Assembly: GCA_023423065.1 (NCBI GenBank)
Contig: JAFAGC010000069.1
Span: 1-7,795 of the forward strand
DNA from: Pseudomonadota bacterium
Lineage (GTDB): Bacteria > Pseudomonadota > Gammaproteobacteria > Steroidobacterales > Steroidobacteraceae
Direction of reading: 5' to 3'
DNA: 7,795 nucleotides
Made by a program: the position numbers and the translations under genes. Of this stretch, positions 6,241 to 7,795 are shown piece after piece (within the stretch, counting starts at the first letter, position 1; every line of letters begins with the position of its first letter). The notes beneath the pieces were generated by a model. It ran no database searches and was not told where the DNA came from. It saw only the letters and a program-made list of their open reading frames with translations.

Positions 6241-6271
6241 CCGGGTTTCGGTGCCAGGCACCGAAATCCGG
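6241..6271. repeat. 31-bp palindrome with GGTGCCAGGCACC centre
   Basis: Arms 6241-6255 and 6257-6271 pair around a single central A, with one G-T wobble at 6245/6267; the inner 10 bp per side (TTTCGGTGCC) are perfect. It lies 40 bp upstream of the start of the secreted helical protein and 85 bp beyond the cupin stop, both on the minus strand. It could act as the 3' end of the cupin transcript or as a leader hairpin of the next gene. No U-tract follows. It is a third palindrome type, different from the two other repeat families here apart from a shared GGTGCC. The rest of 6202-6355 shows no convincing promoter. Confidence 0.85.
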
Positions 6272-6355
6272 TAAAACTCCGAGGGCGCGCATTATCGGGA
6301 TCGCGTGCGGGCGCTTTCCTAATACGCGCTTAAGTTTTCAGCCGGCGGGAGGAGT

Positions 6356-6733
6356 TCAGCTCGACCAGGGCAGTGCCACGGGCTCGCCGTCCGGCAGGAA
6401 GACTTCGACGGGCGTCTTCGAAAACACCGCGACCAGATGCAGCGGATCGCGCCCGGAATTCACGAGCTGATGAAGCGCATTGCGGGGGATGCAGACGGTT
6501 TGGTGCGCGCCGAAGGAAACCTTCCTGCCGTCGAAGCGCAGTTCGCCACGGCCGGCCGAGCACAGGATGACCTCCTCGCAATCGTGGCGATGGGACGGAG
6601 TGGCGGCGCCGGGCTCGAGGATTTGCTGCCAGATGGAGAGCTGCTCGAGCCCTTGTTCGGATCCGGCCAGCGTGGCGTGGAGGATGCCGGGAAAGGGGGA
6701 GGTGGCAAGGACGGGATTCGGGCTGACGGTCAT
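6356..6733 (-). CDS. Small single-domain cupin protein
   Basis: A 125-residue cupin, a compact beta-barrel that usually binds one metal. Motif 1 spans about 42-61 (GAATPSHRHDCEEVILCSAG), with H48, H50 and E54 as metal ligands and G61 at the expected spacing. Motif 2 is around 83-92 (PRNALHQLVN), with H88 as the fourth ligand. The full ligand set suggests a metal-binding enzyme or sensor, but small cupins have many activities (dioxygenase, isomerase, sugar or acid binding) and no substrate can be named. No signal peptide, so cytoplasmic. The ATG at 6733 is chosen for a GGAG 7 nt upstream; an in-frame GTG at 6796 lacks a good ribosome site. It is transcribed divergently from the LysR gene, the usual layout of a LysR target. 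Confidence 0.88.
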   Translation of the reverse strand: MTVSPNPVLATSPFPGILHATLAGSEQGLEQLSIWQQILEPGAATPSHRHDCEEVILCSAGRGELRFDGRKVSFGAHQTVCIPRNALHQLVNSGRDPLHLVAVFSKTPVEVFLPDGEPVALPWSS

Positions 6734-6819
6734 GGCGGGACTCCAGGGGAGATCGACGGTTGTGGGTGGCGCGAAGTCTGCCGGCAGCCTATTCACGAAA
6801 GAACAGCCTTGAGTGTCGT

Positions 6820-6848
6820 TTCATTGAGGAACAATATTCCTCAATGAA
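6820..6848. promoter_or_regulatory. Perfect 12-bp-arm palindrome over the lysR start; likely LysR operator
   Basis: TTCATTGAGGAA (6820-6831) and TTCCTCAATGAA (6837-6848) are exact reverse complements around CAATA. The right arm contains the ATG of the LysR gene (6844-6846). The left arm contains GAGGA (6826-6830), the only Shine-Dalgarno-like string nearby, at a long 13-nt spacing. A weak promoter (TTGAGT at 6809, 17 bp, CAATAT at 6832) would overlap it, with a transcript starting near the ATG. The site is about 87-115 bp upstream of the cupin ATG, suitable for LysR activation of that gene. The symmetric pair at LTTR spacing is G-N11-C, not the usual T-N11-A. The rest of the 6734-6843 gap shows no other clear signal. 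Confidence 0.7.
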
Positions 6849-7755
6849 CAACATCCAGCAGGTACTCGCCTTCGCCACGGCTGCCCGGAACGGCAGTTTC
6901 GCCAAGGCGGCCCGCGAGCTTTCCCAAACCCCCTCGACCATCGCCAAGAGCATCAGCCGCCTCGAAGCCCAGCTCGGAGTGCGGTTGTTCAATCGCACCA
7001 CCCGCCAGGTGAGCCTCACGCCCGACGGCCAGCACCTGTTCGAGCAATGCCAGCGCATCCTCGAGGAAGTCGAGATCCTGAAATCCGTCGCGGCGGGCGC
7101 GAGCGGCGCGCCGACCGGCGTGCTGCGCATCGAACTTCCGGTGACCTATGGCCGTCGCGTCGTCGTCCCCGTGCTCGGCAAGTTGTTAGAGCGGCATCCC
7201 GGTCTCACGGTCGATGCGCGCCTGTCCGACCATTTCTCCGACGTGATCCGCGAAGGACTCGACGCCGTCGTGCGCATCGCGGCGCTCGGCGACTCGCGGC
7301 TGGTCGCGCGGACCATCGGGCATCAGCATCTCGTCGTCGTTGGCAGCCCCGACTATCTTTCGCGCAATGGGACGCCGCGCTCGCCCTACGACCTCGAGCG
7401 TCATTCGTGCGTGTTGTTCCGGGTGCCGGCCACGGGGCGCGCGCGACCGTGGCAATTCCGTGTCGATGGCGTGAACACGGAAATCCATCCCGAGTCGCGT
7501 CTACGACTGGGAGATGGCGATGCACTCATCGAAGCGGCCGGCGCGGGCCTTGGGCTCGTGCAGGCGCCGGACTATATGGCGGCCGATGCGATCAATGCGG
7601 GACGCGTGGTCGAGGTCTTGCGCGAATTTCGTCCCGCGCCGCTGCCGATAAACGTGCTCTATCCGACCACGCGCCTGCTGCCGCCGCGCGTGCGCGCGTT
7701 CATCGACGCGATGACGGAACCCGGCGCCGCGAAGCTGCGCCTTCGGCTATCCTGA
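6844..7755 (+). CDS. LysR family transcriptional regulator
   Basis: A 303-residue LysR-type regulator, typical length. Residues about 4-63 are the winged helix-turn-helix (VLAFATAARNGSFAKAARELS, SKS-like TIAKSISRLEAQLG, RLFNRTTRQVSLTPDG). A linker helix runs to about 82. Residues about 91-293 form the periplasmic-binding-protein-like effector domain (GVLRIELPVTYGRRVVVPVL, GLDAVVRI, GAGLGLVQAPDYM). It resembles the CrgA/AaeR-like branch, whose effectors are often aromatic or organic acids, but its own effector is unknown. The ATG at 6844 is preferred because the helix-turn-helix begins at the standard distance; the frame is open upstream but only via a TTG. No ribosome site lies at normal spacing, and the start codon is inside a palindrome, so translation may be weak, leaderless or structure-controlled. 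It is divergent from the cupin, and a repeat arm begins 5 bp after the stop. Confidence 0.93.
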   Translation: MNNIQQVLAFATAARNGSFAKAARELSQTPSTIAKSISRLEAQLGVRLFNRTTRQVSLTPDGQHLFEQCQRILEEVEILKSVAAGASGAPTGVLRIELPVTYGRRVVVPVLGKLLERHPGLTVDARLSDHFSDVIREGLDAVVRIAALGDSRLVARTIGHQHLVVVGSPDYLSRNGTPRSPYDLERHSCVLFRVPATGRARPWQFRVDGVNTEIHPESRLRLGDGDALIEAAGAGLGLVQAPDYMAADAINAGRVVEVLREFRPAPLPINVLYPTTRLLPPRVRAFIDAMTEPGAAKLRLRLS

Positions 7756-7760
7756 AGCGA

Positions 7761-7795
7761 GTGGGGATAGTGGTGCCGGTGTAAAAAGTGGGGAT
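7761..7795. repeat. Single arm of the GTGCCGGTGTAAA repeat, cut by the window end
   Basis: A complete 35-bp arm with GTGGGGAT at both ends and the GTGCCGGTGTAAA core. It is identical to 5135-5169 except at two adjacent bases (AA here, TG there). It starts 5 bp after the LysR stop. The other two copies are inverted doublets, so the partner arm probably lies just beyond the window (inference). Confidence 0.85.

Noticed and set aside
6760..6843. Upstream extension of the LysR frame
   Set aside because: It begins at a TTG with no ribosome site and adds residues absent from the LysR family, whose helix-turn-helix normally begins a few residues after the start.
1753..7795. CRISPR-like or integrative-element ends
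   Set aside because: Repeats are few, inverted and far apart, with no regular spacers and no cas, integrase or transposase gene in the window.

Overview
The window is GC-rich DNA, probably from a Gammaproteobacterium of the Xanthomonadales/Steroidobacteraceae kind. That placement is inference, from the strong G/C bias at third codon positions, the gene families (tandem bactofilins, a DUF1800/DUF1501 pair, a LuxR-VOC fusion, a LysR/cupin pair) and the palindromic intergenic repeats. No rRNA, tRNA, CRISPR array, transposase or phage gene is visible. All eight genes look intact, and no gap between genes exceeds about 210 bp.

Layout. Two tandem bactofilin genes lie on the minus strand (63-921). 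Upstream of them, also on the minus strand, is a single-gene fusion of an AT-hook-like arm, a LuxR-type helix-turn-helix and a VOC (glyoxalase-like) domain (1066-1710). Diverging from it on the plus strand is a translationally coupled two-gene operon: a DUF1800 predicted lipoprotein (1923-3716), then a DUF1501 protein with a Tat signal (3713-5131). Convergent with that operon is an unrecognised Ala/Gln-rich periplasmic helical protein (5272-6201, minus). Next come a small cupin (6356-6733, minus) and a divergent LysR regulator (6844-7755, plus).

How the genes relate. The bactofilins probably co-assemble or are co-expressed as cytoskeletal scaffold proteins. DUF1800 and DUF1501 overlap by ATGA and both carry export signals, so they very likely act together outside the cytoplasm; their biochemical role is unknown. 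LysR and the cupin share a 110-bp divergent promoter region containing a perfect 12-bp-arm palindrome that runs into the lysR start codon. This fits autoregulation plus control of the cupin.

The least ordinary part is the intergenic DNA. Four of the gaps carry palindromic repeats of three unrelated sequence types: GGGGTCAGACCCC; paired inverted ~35-bp arms with the core GTGCCGGTGTAAA, resembling REPINs (inverted REP doublets); and GGTGCCAGGCACC. One repeat supplies the last codons and stop of the LuxR-VOC gene. Another fills the space between two convergent stop codons almost exactly. I see no clear new defence or metabolic system. The best leads are these repeats, the internal ribosome-binding site of the LuxR-VOC gene, and the LysR operator.
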